Source of the DNA: CAVQUE01 sp046290435
GTDB lineage: Bacteria > Actinomycetota > Acidimicrobiia > Acidimicrobiales > UBA8592
Length of the DNA: 53,313 nt
NCBI GenBank assembly: GCA_046290435.1
Contig: JBKAGO010000058.1
Location: 1 to 53,313, forward strand
Reading direction: 5' to 3'
The notes under the pieces are model-generated. The model had not been told where the DNA came from, made no database searches, and saw only the letters and a list, made by a program, of their open reading frames with translations. The first letter of the stretch is position 1. Every line of letters starts with the position of its first letter. This document shows, piece by piece, positions 1 through 8,177 of this stretch. A program made the translations under genes and the position numbers.

Positions 1-37
1 GCCGGTGCCCGGGCAGCGCAGCCGCCCGGGCACCGGC
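1..37. terminator. 14-bp stem hairpin downstream of the acyl-CoA synthetase
   Basis: Positions 1-14 and 24-37 are perfect inverted copies (GCCGGTGCCCGGGC and its complement) around a 9-nt loop. The hairpin begins 15 bp beyond the stop of the minus-strand acyl-CoA synthetase gene, so it is a likely terminator or 3' stabilising stem for that transcript. The stretch that would show a U-tract lies outside the window. Confidence 0.55.
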
Positions 38-51
38 TCCTCGAAAGGCCC

Positions 52-1584
52 CTACTCCGGTGCCTCGTAGGCGAACTGCTCGCGCAGCTCACGCTTCAAG
101 ATCTTGCCGCTCGGGTTGCGGGGAATGGTCTCGACGAACTCGACGGCCTTGATCTGCTTGAACGGGGCGACCTTGCCCTTGCAGAACTCCATCACCTCGG
201 CGGCCTCGAGGCCCTCTTCCTTCGCCACGATGACCGCCAGCGGGGACTCGCCCCACTTGGCCGACGGGATGCCGATGACCGCGGCGTCGGCGATCTTGTC
301 GTGGCTCAGCAGCACGTTCTCGAGCTCGGCCGGGTACACGTTCTCGCCGCCGGAGATCAGCATGTCCTTGACCCGGTCGACGATGGTGACGAAGCCGTCC
401 TCGTCCATGGTGGCGACGTCGCCGGTGTGCAGCCAGCCGTCGACGATGCTCTCGGCTGTGGCGTCGGGTCGGTTCCAGTAGCCCACCATGACGTGGGGGC
501 CCTTCACCCAGACCTCGCCCGGCTCGCCCGGCGCACAGTCGTTGCCGTCCTCGTCGACGACCCGGACCTCGGTGAAGTAGAACGCCTTGCCGGTGGAGCC
601 CGCACGGGTGATCGCATCGGCCGAGGTGATCAGGCAGGCCGGGCCACACGTCTCGGTGAGGCCGTACACCTGGTGGATCTCGCTGCCCATCGCGGCGTAG
701 GTCTCGATGAGGCTGACCGGCACGGGCGCGGCGCCCGACATGATCCAGCGCAGCGAGCTGGGGTCGTGATCGTCGGTCTTGGTGAGCAGCATGAACTGCA
801 GCATCACCGGCACCATCAGCGTGGTGTTGATCTTTTCGTTGGTGATGATGTCCCACGACGCCGTCGGGTCGAAGGACTTCATCATCGTCAGCGACACACC
901 TGCGTAGACGCAGCTGATCACCGGCGACAGAGCGCCGACGTGGAACATCGGCAGCGAGTTGAGGTACTTGTCGCCCTGGCGGAAGTCCGACGTCGCGGCG
1001 ATGGTCAGCAGCGCCCACAGCACGGTGTCGTGGGTGTGCATGACGCCCTTGGGCAGGCCGGTGGTGCCCGAGGTGTACATGATGAAGCAGAGGTCGTCGC
1101 CCATGCCGGACGCTTCGGGTTCGGCGTCGGAGGCGGCGCCCATCCAGTCGTCGTAGCCGAGGACACCGTCGGCGGGTTCGCCGTCGACCTGGATCCAGTG
1201 CTCGATGGCGGTGGTGCCGCGGCTGCGGAGCTCGGCGGCGGTGTCGGCGAACTCGGCGCTGAAGATCAGCACCTTGGCGCCGGCGTCGGAGAGGATGAAC
1301 TCGAGCTCGTCGGGCACGAGGCGCCAGTTGAGCGGCACGTTCACCATGCCGACCTTGGCGACGGCGAAGAACGACTCGACGAACTCGGCGCCGTTCATCA
1401 ACAACAGGCCGACGCGTTCGCCGTCGCCGACGCCGAGGCCGCGCAGTGCGTTGGCGACGCGGTTGGATCGGGCGTTGAGCTCGGTGAAGGAGAGCCGGCG
1501 CTCGTTGGCGGGTTCGTACAGAGCCTCGACCGACGGGTCGCGGTACGCGCGCTTGGTGAGGAGCTGACCGACGTTCTGGGTCAC
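52..1584 (-). CDS. Acyl-CoA synthetase (AMP-forming, FadD-like)
   Basis: A 510-residue ANL-superfamily ligase that would activate a fatty or aromatic acid to its CoA thioester through an acyl-AMP. The P-loop YTSGTTGLPKG lies near residues 170-180. Further motifs are GYWNRPDATAESIVDGWL, HTGDV, SGGENVYPAELE and the C-terminal PSGKILKREL with the catalytic lysine. I chose the GTG at 1582-1584: it follows an AAAGGGA ribosome-binding site and gives the usual family length, while the upstream extension of the frame has no family similarity. The gene is divergent from the alpha-hydroxy-acid dehydrogenase across 186 bp holding a TAGGAT -10 and a perfect palindrome. The substrate cannot be read from sequence; neighbouring dehydrogenase and thioesterase suggest organic-acid catabolism. 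Confidence 0.93.
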   Translation of the reverse strand: MTQNVGQLLTKRAYRDPSVEALYEPANERRLSFTELNARSNRVANALRGLGVGDGERVGLLLMNGAEFVESFFAVAKVGMVNVPLNWRLVPDELEFILSDAGAKVLIFSAEFADTAAELRSRGTTAIEHWIQVDGEPADGVLGYDDWMGAASDAEPEASGMGDDLCFIMYTSGTTGLPKGVMHTHDTVLWALLTIAATSDFRQGDKYLNSLPMFHVGALSPVISCVYAGVSLTMMKSFDPTASWDIITNEKINTTLMVPVMLQFMLLTKTDDHDPSSLRWIMSGAAPVPVSLIETYAAMGSEIHQVYGLTETCGPACLITSADAITRAGSTGKAFYFTEVRVVDEDGNDCAPGEPGEVWVKGPHVMVGYWNRPDATAESIVDGWLHTGDVATMDEDGFVTIVDRVKDMLISGGENVYPAELENVLLSHDKIADAAVIGIPSAKWGESPLAVIVAKEEGLEAAEVMEFCKGKVAPFKQIKAVEFVETIPRNPSGKILKRELREQFAYEAPE

Positions 1585-1652
1585 GGGTATGGGTCCCTTT
1601 CGCTGCAGGTGCCGGGGCGACAGGTGCCCGCCGGCCGATTCGGTTGGCCGTG

Positions 1653-1658
1653 ATCCTA
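1653..1658 (-). promoter_or_regulatory. Putative -10 box of the acyl-CoA synthetase gene
   Basis: TAGGAT on the minus strand matches the actinobacterial TAnnnT -10. It would start transcription near 1646 and leave a leader of about 60 nt that carries the ribosome-binding site. The palindrome at 1664-1681 lies just upstream, over the expected -35. Position and consensus are the only evidence. Confidence 0.35.
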
Positions 1659-1663
1659 CGCGA

Positions 1664-1681
1664 GCGTGACCACGGTCACGC
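1664..1681. promoter_or_regulatory. Palindromic operator GCGTGACC-AC-GGTCACGC
   Basis: A perfect 8-bp inverted repeat with a 2-bp centre in the divergent intergenic region. It overlaps the expected -35 of the acyl-CoA synthetase promoter and lies about 75 bp before the leaderless start of the dehydrogenase. Length and symmetry suit a TetR- or GntR-type dimer. No regulator gene adjoins it, so the cognate protein is unknown. Confidence 0.4.
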
Positions 1682-1757
1682 CATGATGGACCACGGGCGC
1701 CCGGTGGGGCGAGTCCTGGGCGCGGTGCATCCGCTGTCACCGGACCCGCGCAGCTCC

Positions 1758-1763
1758 TATCCT
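1758..1763 (+). promoter_or_regulatory. Leaderless promoter -10 (TATCCT) of the FMN dehydrogenase
   Basis: TATCCT, then 7 nt, then the ATG at 1771. The same TAnnnT-N7-start geometry occurs before the DUF222 gene (25017) and the coiled-coil gene (31192). None of the three has a clear Shine-Dalgarno, which supports leaderless transcription. Confidence 0.5.
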
Positions 1764-1770
1764 CGCCTCC

Positions 1771-3006
1771 ATGCTCGAGACGTTGCGGTCGGTCCTGCAG
1801 TTCCGTGAGTTCCAGCTCGATCCCGTCGAGCGCCGCCTGGCCCGGGCGGCCAACGTCGACGATCTCCGTCGCATGGCGAAGCGCCGCCTGCCCGCCGGGG
1901 TGTTCGACTACATCGACGGCGCGGCCGAGGACGAGCGCACGCTCGCCGCCAACAGCGCCGGGTTCGCCGACATCGAGTTCGTGCCCCGCGTGCTGCGCGA
2001 TGTGTCGTCGATCGACCCGGGCGCCACGGTGCTCGGGCGTCCCGCTCCGTTGCCGTTGATCCTGTCGCCCACCGGGTTCAGCCGGATCGCCGACCCCCAG
2101 GGCGAGCTCGCGGTCGCTCGGGCCGCCGCCCGGGCGCAGTTGCCGTACACGTTGTCGACGATGAGCACCCGGTCGATCGAAGAAGTCGCCGCTGCCGGTA
2201 CCGGTGCGGCGGCCGCGGCCCGGCACTGGTTCCAGGTGTACGTCTGGAAGGACCGCGGCCTGCTGCGCGAGCTGCTCGACCGGGCCCGCGACGCAGGCTT
2301 CGAGTCGATCATGATCACCGTCGACACCGCCGTGCTGGGCCGCCGCGAGCGAGACGTCCGCCGGGGCTTCACCCTGCCGCCCAAGATCGGGCTCGACACC
2401 ATCGTCGACGGCGCCGTCCACCCCAGCTGGACGTGGGCGTTCGTGCGCTCGGAGCCCATCCGTTTCGCGAACGTGGTCGGCAAGGACACCGAGGACGGCA
2501 GCGACGCGGTCACCCTGGCCGACCACATGCACCGTCAGTTCGACCAGTCGTTGTCGTGGGCCGACATCGACTGGTTCCGCGCCGCGTGGGACGGCCCGAT
2601 CGTGATCAAGGGCATCCAGTGCGTCGACGACGCACGTCTGGCGGTCGACGCCGGCGTGCAGGCCATCGCATTGTCGAACCACGGTGGCCGCCAGCTCGAC
2701 TCGGCGCCGTCGCCGGTCGAGCTGATCGCGCCGGTGCGCGACGCCATCGGCGATGCTGCCGAGTTGTACTGCGACGGCGGCATCCGCCGCGGCAGCGACA
2801 TCGTCAAGGCCGTGGCCCTGGGGGCCGACGCAGCGATGATCGGCCGGGCGTACCTCTTCGCGCTGGGCGCGGCAGGCGAACGCGGCGTCGACTGGGTGCT
2901 CGACTTCCTCGCCGCCGGCGTCCGCCAGACCATGGCGCTCGTCGGAGCGAAGACCACCAAGGACATCGGACCCGAACTGGTGCGTCACCGCGGTCGCCGG
3001 CAGTGA
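1771..3006 (+). CDS. FMN-dependent alpha-hydroxy-acid dehydrogenase/oxidase (LldD family)
   Basis: A 411-residue TIM-barrel flavoprotein of the lactate dehydrogenase/glycolate oxidase/mandelate dehydrogenase family, oxidising an L-2-hydroxy acid to the 2-oxo acid. Visible motifs are FDYIDGAAEDE near the N-terminus, LSPTGFSR (FMN binding), the substrate and FMN loop ending SNHGGRQLD with catalytic His304, and CDGGIRRGSDIVKA plus GADAAMIGRAYLF at the phosphate site. The length is normal. The ATG follows a TATCCT -10 by 7 nt, so the mRNA is probably leaderless. It overlaps the next gene by 4 nt (GTGA), implying coupled translation. Whether the electron acceptor is oxygen, quinone or mycofactocin is not decidable from sequence. 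Confidence 0.93.
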   Translation: MLETLRSVLQFREFQLDPVERRLARAANVDDLRRMAKRRLPAGVFDYIDGAAEDERTLAANSAGFADIEFVPRVLRDVSSIDPGATVLGRPAPLPLILSPTGFSRIADPQGELAVARAAARAQLPYTLSTMSTRSIEEVAAAGTGAAAAARHWFQVYVWKDRGLLRELLDRARDAGFESIMITVDTAVLGRRERDVRRGFTLPPKIGLDTIVDGAVHPSWTWAFVRSEPIRFANVVGKDTEDGSDAVTLADHMHRQFDQSLSWADIDWFRAAWDGPIVIKGIQCVDDARLAVDAGVQAIALSNHGGRQLDSAPSPVELIAPVRDAIGDAAELYCDGGIRRGSDIVKAVALGADAAMIGRAYLFALGAAGERGVDWVLDFLAAGVRQTMALVGAKTTKDIGPELVRHRGRRQ

Positions 3007-3824
3007 GCGGTTTCTCGGCCGACACCGCCGTGCGCCGGGTCCCGCCGGCGGACGGCGATCCCGCCGGATCCCTGGCCTACGCCGGGGAGATCGCGCATGG
3101 GTGGGACATCGCCGGCAACGCCAACGGCGGGTACCTGCTGGCCCTCGCCGGCCGGGCGATGGCCGCGGCGTGCAATCGCGAACGCCCCGTTTCGCTCACC
3201 GCGCACTACCTGTCTCCGGCCCGGCCCGGCCCGGTCGCGGTCGACTGCACGGTGGCGAAGTCGGGTCGGGCCCACGCAACGGTGCAGGCCACGATGACCG
3301 CCGGCGACGCACCCGTGCTCGCGCTGGTGGGGACGTTCACGAGCCTGTCCGAGACCGGCGACGAGCTGCTGGTCGACGCAATGCCATCCGACCTCGCTCC
3401 CATCGACGACTGTGTCCGTGTCGAGCACGACCCCGAGGCGGGGTTCCCGCCTCCTTTCGTGACCAAGGTGGTCCAGCACCTCCATCCCGACGACGTGCCC
3501 TTCCGGAAGGAGCGGTCCGGCCGGGCGCTGATGCGGGGCTGGTTCTCGCTCCCCGACGACGAGCCGCTGGATCCTTTTGCGCTGCTGCTCGCCGCCGATG
3601 CGTTCCCGCCGACGGTGTTCAACACGGATCTGCCGGTCGCCTGGGTGCCGACGGTCGAGCTCACCGTGCACGTGCGCGCCGTCCCGGCGCCCGGGCCGAT
3701 CGCCTGCCGCTTCACGACGCGGTTCGTGACAGGCGGGCGCCTCGAAGCCGACGGCGAGCTCTGGGACAGCGCCGGTCGCCTGGTGGCGCAGTCCCGCCAG
3801 CTCGCCCTGGTCCCCCGGGGCTGA
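3003..3824 (+). CDS. Thioesterase-family (double hot-dog) protein
   Basis: A 273-residue protein like TesB/acyl-CoA thioesterase-like proteins. The N-terminal hot-dog half carries GWDIAGNANGGYLLALAGRA and then LTAHYLSPARPGPV; the second half carries WVPTVELTVHVRA and SAGRLVAQSRQLALV. It probably hydrolyses an acyl-CoA in the cytoplasm. The GTG start overlaps the stop of the dehydrogenase (GTGA), so the two form an operon. The next gene is convergent, after about 110 bp. Substrate unknown. Confidence 0.85.
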   Translation: MSGFSADTAVRRVPPADGDPAGSLAYAGEIAHGWDIAGNANGGYLLALAGRAMAAACNRERPVSLTAHYLSPARPGPVAVDCTVAKSGRAHATVQATMTAGDAPVLALVGTFTSLSETGDELLVDAMPSDLAPIDDCVRVEHDPEAGFPPPFVTKVVQHLHPDDVPFRKERSGRALMRGWFSLPDDEPLDPFALLLAADAFPPTVFNTDLPVAWVPTVELTVHVRAVPAPGPIACRFTTRFVTGGRLEADGELWDSAGRLVAQSRQLALVPRG

Positions 3825-3934
3825 GGGCGCCGGGCGCAGGCGCGCCTTTCCGTTCTTGGCGTGGTGCGAATGCTGGGCCGGGATGGTCGGAGGTGCCGGC
3901 GAGCGGTAGCCGACGCAGGGCTGGCCGTTGCTGC

Positions 3935-4810
3935 TCAGCGGTAGCGGGCGAGGGCGTCGTCGACGGCGTTGACGTAGCCACCGCCGAACTTGATGGCGTG
4001 CACCACCAGCGGGGCCAGCTGGTGCAGGGCGATACGGTCCTGCCAGCCGTCGTCGAGGGGAGCGGCTTCGTCGTAGGCGGTGAAGCAGGCGTCGCCGAAG
4101 CCGCCGAACAGGCGCATCATGGCCAGGTCGAACTCGTGGTGGCCGCCGTGGGCGGCGGGGTCGATCAGCCAACTCCGGCCGGTGTGGTCGATGACGCGGT
4201 TGCCGGCCCACAGGTCGCCGTGCAGACGCGCCGGCGGGCGGCGCGGGCCGCCGAACTCGCCGAGACGGTCGGCGATCCGCTCGAGCGCAGCGATCGACCC
4301 CGGCGCCAGAGCGCCCCGGTCGGTGGCACGCCGGGCGAGGGGACGGAGCCGCCGCTCCGCGTAGAACTCGGACCAGGTGTCGCACGGGTCGTTGGGCAGC
4401 GCGAGGCTGCCGGTCGTGCGGGCGTCGGCCCGGCCGAACGACGGCGCACCCGCAGCGTGCAGCGCTGCGAGGCCGCGACCGAACTCGGCCTCGCCGGACC
4501 CGGACCGGCCGCCAGGGCCGCCGCCGACGTCGACCCACTCGAGCACCAGGAACGCCGGGTCGGCGTCGGACACGGCGAGCACCTCGGGCACCGGCAACGC
4601 GTCGGCGGCGCGCAACCAGGCCAGCCCGGCTGCCTCGGTGCCGAAGAAGTGCGGCGGCGGGCTGCGGTGGGTCTTGGCGAACACCCGGCGGCCGTCGGCG
4701 AGGTCGACGGCGTAGGCCTCGGCGACATCGCCGCCCCGCAGCGCGGTGCCGGTGGTGACCCGGGATCCCAGCGCCGAACCGACGGCGTCGGCCAGGTCGG
4801 CCGGGATCAT
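3935..4810 (-). CDS. Fructosamine kinase/aminoglycoside phosphotransferase-like kinase
   Basis: A 291-residue small-molecule kinase. Near the N-terminus are RRVFAKTH (ATP-binding lysine) and FFGTEAAGLAWLRA, typical of fructosamine-3-kinase relatives. The catalytic Brenner motif is ARLHGDLWAGNRVID, followed by WLIDPAAHGGHHEFDLAMM, which supplies the metal-binding Asp. The ending fits fructosamine kinases in length. It may phosphorylate glycated amines for deglycation. The ATG overlaps the stop of the MFS gene by 4 nt (ATGA), so exporter and kinase are co-translated. Fructosamine kinase is favoured over antibiotic phosphotransferase by the FFGTEAAGL and HGDLWAGN forms. Confidence 0.85.
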   Translation of the reverse strand: MIPADLADAVGSALGSRVTTGTALRGGDVAEAYAVDLADGRRVFAKTHRSPPPHFFGTEAAGLAWLRAADALPVPEVLAVSDADPAFLVLEWVDVGGGPGGRSGSGEAEFGRGLAALHAAGAPSFGRADARTTGSLALPNDPCDTWSEFYAERRLRPLARRATDRGALAPGSIAALERIADRLGEFGGPRRPPARLHGDLWAGNRVIDHTGRSWLIDPAAHGGHHEFDLAMMRLFGGFGDACFTAYDEAAPLDDGWQDRIALHQLAPLVVHAIKFGGGYVNAVDDALARYR

Positions 4811-6237
4811 GGTTCGGCGAGTTCGTGGTCGTAGGTCTCGGCCCGGCCGGTCAGGAACAACAGCAAGGCACTGACGAGCATCATCGAGCCCATGGCGCCG
4901 ACGACGACTCGGGGCCCGAAGCGGTCGGCCATCGGCCCCTGCACCATGGCGCCGACGGGCATGCCGATGGTGAGGACCATCAGGTACATCGACAGCACCC
5001 GCCCGCGCATGGCCTCGGTGACCTGGAGCTGGATGGTGGTGTTGGTGGTCGACGCCAGGGTGATGTGCGCGGCACCGGCGGCGACGACGCCCGCCAGGCC
5101 CACCCAGTAGATGGTCGTCGCCACCAACGCCAGCTCGGCGAGGCCGAACGCCACGAGCCCGCCCACCAGCACCGCCGAGCGCTTCAGGCGGGGCCCGACC
5201 GACGCCAGCCACGGCGCCGCCAGGATGGCCCCGATGCCGTAGGCCGACACGAGCAGACCGAACTTGAACGCGCTGACGTCGAAGACCTCCTCGGCGAACA
5301 GGACGAGATGGACCTGCACGAGCGTGCCGCCGAAGATGGCCAGCAGGGTGGCGGCGAGGTAGCCGGTGAGGATGCCCGGCTGGGTCCGGGCGTAGCGGCC
5401 GCCCTGGACGAAGGCGCGCAGCGGCGATTCGCTCACCTGGTCGACGCGTCGTTGCGGCCTGGGGAGGCTGACCAGGGCGACGACCACGACGAGGAACGAC
5501 ACCGCGTTGCCGGCGAACGCCCACCCGGCGCCGAACGCAGCGATGACCACGCCACCGATGCTGGGCCCGATCGCTCGGGCGGCGTTGAACTGCGCCGAGT
5601 TCAGGGTGATCGCATTCATGAGGAGCTCGCGGGGGACGAGGTCGGACACGAACGCCTGCCACGCCGGCATCGAGAACCCGTTGACGATGCCGTACAGCAC
5701 CGACGTCGCCAGGTACGCCCAGGGGTTGCGGACGCCCGACCACCACAGCGCAGCGAACGCGAAGGCGACGACCGACAGGACCGACTGGCACACGATGAGG
5801 ATCGTCCGGCGCGGGATCCGATCGGCGAGGGGGCCGGCGAAGGGCCCGACGAGCGCCATCGGCAACATGATCGAGAACACCGACGCGCCGACCCAGGCGC
5901 CGGAGCGGGTCATCTCGTACATGATGAAGGGCATGGCGAGGCCTTGGAGCCACGAACCGCTGTTCGATGCGATGGCCGCGAACCAGAAGCGGCGGAACTC
6001 GGGGATCTTCAGCGCGACGACGGCGTCGGCCAGCTTCGGCTTCGCCGGGGGCGCGGCCGGCGAAGCTGCCGAGGGGTTCGCCGCCGGTGCGCTCGTGTCG
6101 CCGGCGGGCGCACCGGTGTCGTCGCGCCCTGGGGCGTCGGGCGCCGTGGCACCGCTGCCGGGCGTGTCGGCCGACGTGTCGTCGCGCTCCGTTCCGGCCT
6201 CGGCGCCCGGTCGGGCGTGGTCGTCGGTGGCGGTCAC
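4807..6237 (-). CDS. MFS transporter (enterobactin exporter/MdtH-like)
   Basis: A 476-residue major-facilitator protein. About 65 hydrophilic Ala/Pro/Asp-rich residues precede a transport domain beginning PEFRRFWFAAIASNSGSWLQ. The loop GPFAGPLADRIPRR matches the MFS motif A between helices 2 and 3, and about 12 hydrophobic helices follow. This is the single-component exporter type (MFS_3). It overlaps the O-methyltransferase upstream and the kinase downstream by 4 nt each, so the three genes form one minus-strand operon. Substrate unknown; export of a small metabolite or toxic compound is likely. Confidence 0.9.
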   Translation of the reverse strand: MTATDDHARPGAEAGTERDDTSADTPGSGATAPDAPGRDDTGAPAGDTSAPAANPSAASPAAPPAKPKLADAVVALKIPEFRRFWFAAIASNSGSWLQGLAMPFIMYEMTRSGAWVGASVFSIMLPMALVGPFAGPLADRIPRRTILIVCQSVLSVVAFAFAALWWSGVRNPWAYLATSVLYGIVNGFSMPAWQAFVSDLVPRELLMNAITLNSAQFNAARAIGPSIGGVVIAAFGAGWAFAGNAVSFLVVVVALVSLPRPQRRVDQVSESPLRAFVQGGRYARTQPGILTGYLAATLLAIFGGTLVQVHLVLFAEEVFDVSAFKFGLLVSAYGIGAILAAPWLASVGPRLKRSAVLVGGLVAFGLAELALVATTIYWVGLAGVVAAGAAHITLASTTNTTIQLQVTEAMRGRVLSMYLMVLTIGMPVGAMVQGPMADRFGPRVVVGAMGSMMLVSALLLFLTGRAETYDHELAEP

Positions 6238-6890
6238 CGCCGCCGGATCAACGTCAGCCCGTCACCGATGGGTGTGATCACCTGCACGGTGCGGTCGTCG
6301 GCTGCGACGTGGGCATTGAAGGCCCGGAGGGCGACAGTGTCGACGCTGGTGTCGGTGTCATCGATGACCGCACCCGACCACAAGGTGTTGTCGACGGCGA
6401 TCATCCCGTCGGGGGACAGCCGGGCGAGGATCTCCTCGTAGTAGGAGGTGTAGCCGCTCTTGTCGGCGTCGATGAACGCGAAGTCGACGACGGTGTCGGC
6501 GGGCAGGGCGCGCAGCGTGTCGATGGCCGGCGCGATCTTCAGGGCGATGCGGTCGTCGACGCCGGCTTCGGCCCAGGCGGCTCGGGCCATGGCCGTCCAG
6601 TCCTCGCTGACGTCGCAGCACAACAGGCGCCCACCCGGCGGCAGGGCCCGGGCGATGGCCAGCGACGAGTAGCCGGTGAACGTGCCGACCTCCACCGCGA
6701 AAGCCGGTCGGAGGATCCCGACGAGCATCGACAACAACGTGCCCTGCTCGGGCGAGATCTGCATCCCGGCGGCGCTCCCGAGCGCCTCGGTGTCGGCGAT
6801 GAGGCGGCGCTGCACCTCGTCGGGGGGGCTGGAGTGGGCGTCGATGTAGGACTGGAGGGCGTCGGAGAGACCGATCGATCGAGGCGACAT
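6234..6890 (-). CDS. SAM-dependent O-methyltransferase (catechol/caffeoyl-CoA type)
   Basis: A 218-residue class I methyltransferase of the O-methyltransferase 3 family. Motif I is VEVGTFTGYSSLAIARALP and the acidic strand is LLCCDVSEDW. FAFIDADKSGYTSYYEE holds metal-binding Asp residues, and VDNTLWSGAV holds the conserved DN. I chose the ATG at 6888-6890, which gives the family length; translation from farther upstream would only add residues coded by a 17-bp tandem repeat. First gene of the operon with the MFS exporter and the kinase. The initiation signal is odd: GGAG lies only 2 nt before the ATG, and CATAGT six nt upstream could be a leaderless -10. Confidence 0.9.
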   Translation of the reverse strand: MSPRSIGLSDALQSYIDAHSSPPDEVQRRLIADTEALGSAAGMQISPEQGTLLSMLVGILRPAFAVEVGTFTGYSSLAIARALPPGGRLLCCDVSEDWTAMARAAWAEAGVDDRIALKIAPAIDTLRALPADTVVDFAFIDADKSGYTSYYEEILARLSPDGMIAVDNTLWSGAVIDDTDTSVDTVALRAFNAHVAADDRTVQVITPIGDGLTLIRRR

Positions 6891-6900
6891 CGCTCCACTA

Positions 6901-7020
6901 TGCCCGTCGCTGCGCTGTGCCCGTCGCTGCGCTGTGCCCGTCGCTGCGCTGTGCCCGTCGCTGCGGCACACGGCACGCGCTCAGTCCGTGACGTCGGCGT
7001 GCTGTGCCCGTCGCTCCGGC
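6901..7020. repeat. 17-bp tandem repeat between the SRPBCC and O-methyltransferase genes
   Basis: TGCCCGTCGCTGCGCTG occurs three times perfectly (6901-6951), a fourth time with an altered end (6952-6968), and once more at 7004-7020. On the minus strand a GTG at 7027-7029 opens a 43-codon frame through the array to a TAG at 6898-6900, eight nt before the O-methyltransferase ATG. The SRPBCC gene end (ACTGAGCGCGTG) is also duplicated inside the region, so the spacer grew by local duplication. Confidence 0.8.
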
Positions 7021-7033
7021 ATCCGACACGCGC

Positions 7034-7711
7034 TCAGTCGGTGGTGTCGGTGTTCGCTGGACCGGCGCGAACGGCGTCGAGGACGACGGGGTCCTCGCAG
7101 GCTCGGGCGAATGCGGCGATGCGAGCCTCGATGTCCTTGCGGAGGAGCCGGATCCCGATGGGGTCGGCGACACGGGCCAGCCACGACGGGCGCACGGTGA
7201 ACGTGTACCGCCACGTCGCCTTCGTACCGCCGTCGACCGCGGCGAACGACCACCCGCCGCCGAAGGACTCGAAGAACCACGGCCCCTCGACCATCTTCAT
7301 CCCCACCTGGGTGGGGCGCCGGAACGACACGTAAAGGGTGAGCGGATTGGCGTACACGGTCGGATCCGGACCCGTCGCCTCCCGCTCTTGTTCGCTGCGC
7401 TCACGGGCCGCTCGGGCCACGGCCGAGCGGTCAGGCTCGGCTGGCGCCTCGCCTATCCGCTAGGCCTCTTGCTCCGAGACCATCCGCAGGCGGTGCCGCG
7501 ACACTGTTGCCGTGCGGACACCCTTGGCCGGCCGGTCCGCGTCGATCAGATGCTGCGAGTGGATGAAGGGATCCCACCGCAGGCGGAGCTCGCCGTGGGT
7601 CTGGGACACGTCGAACGCCAACTCGGGATCGACCGGGACGACACAGGACGCTTCGATGCGCGGCACGCCGCAGAGTCTGGCATCGCCCGTCCCGTGACGT
7701 CCGGCCGACAC
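7034..7711 (-). pseudogene. SRPBCC-family (START/Bet v1-like) gene interrupted by an in-frame TAG
   Basis: The N-terminal half (IEASCVVPVDPELAFDV, LRWDPFIHSQHL) and the C-terminal half (YVSFRRPTQVGMKMVEGPW, FGGGWSFAAVDGGTKATWRY) are typical of polyketide-cyclase/dehydrase-like SRPBCC proteins, which bind hydrophobic ligands. They stay in one frame but are separated by a 36-codon inserted repeat (7360-7467) whose third codon is TAG (7460-7462). The second copy of the repeat, near 43.9 kb, has GAG at this place, so one substitution made the stop. The start is uncertain: ATG at 7711 or GTG at 7666. The gene is either dead, split into two polypeptides (an ATG restart at 7418-7420 exists), or read through. 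Confidence 0.75.
7360..7467 (-). repeat. 36-codon protein-embedded repeat, copy 1
   Basis: A 108-bp segment about 90% identical to 43850-43957. Read on the minus strand in the host gene's frame it encodes RIGEAPAEPDRSAVARAARE and then RSEQEREATGPDP. Both copies lie inside unrelated host genes in the same element frame and orientation. This copy has TAG where copy 2 has GAG. Confidence 0.85.
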
Positions 7712-8177
7712 GGGACCTGCGGGTTGCGGGCCTCACGGACCTGCCGGTCGCGGGCCCTCACGGACCTGCGGATCGCCGATCGCCGGTCGGCGGTCGGTAG
7801 AACGCGCCGGTCGTCGGTCGCTCGGGTCGAGTTCGGTCGCATCGTGAGGCCAACGACCGTGCGGAGCGATCGATGCCTGGCCGGACAGGGCCCGGCGGGC
7901 GCACTGGGATCGGGCGTGCCCGCTCGGGTCCGGACCCATCGTCGCCTGCGTTCGTTCGATGCACGCCCGGGCCGACCGGTGCGGCCTCCTCGCGCTCGAT
8001 GGGAGCGGGCTCGCCGAGTGGGGGCTGCGCACGTGGTACACCTGCGCCCATGGAAGGTGCTGGCAGGGCGTTGCGGATCGGCATGTCGATGCGGGGGCGA
8101 CGGTCGCTTCGGGCGCGAGACCCGGAGCGGGCCGGCAGGCGGGTGAGCGCCGGCGACCGACGTCGGGGAGCGGGTCG
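7712..8177. other. 466-bp gap without a recognisable gene
   Basis: This divergent spacer between the SRPBCC gene and manA is GC-rich. It contains short reiterations (CTCACGGACCTGC twice; GATCGCCGGTCGGCGGTCGG-type runs near 7780-7830). Open frames exist on both strands but show no protein family, signal or codon pattern I trust. The only clear site is GGGGAG before the manA ATG. Confidence 0.5.

Noticed and set aside
1585..2988. Upstream extension of the acyl-CoA synthetase frame, antisense to the dehydrogenase
   Set aside because: The long open frame is an effect of GC-rich codon bias opposite a real gene; similarity to ligases begins only at the GTG at 1584.
6901..7020. 17-bp direct repeats as an array of protein-binding iterons
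   Set aside because: No replication or partition gene is near, and the repeat unit reads as simple local duplication of the spacer.
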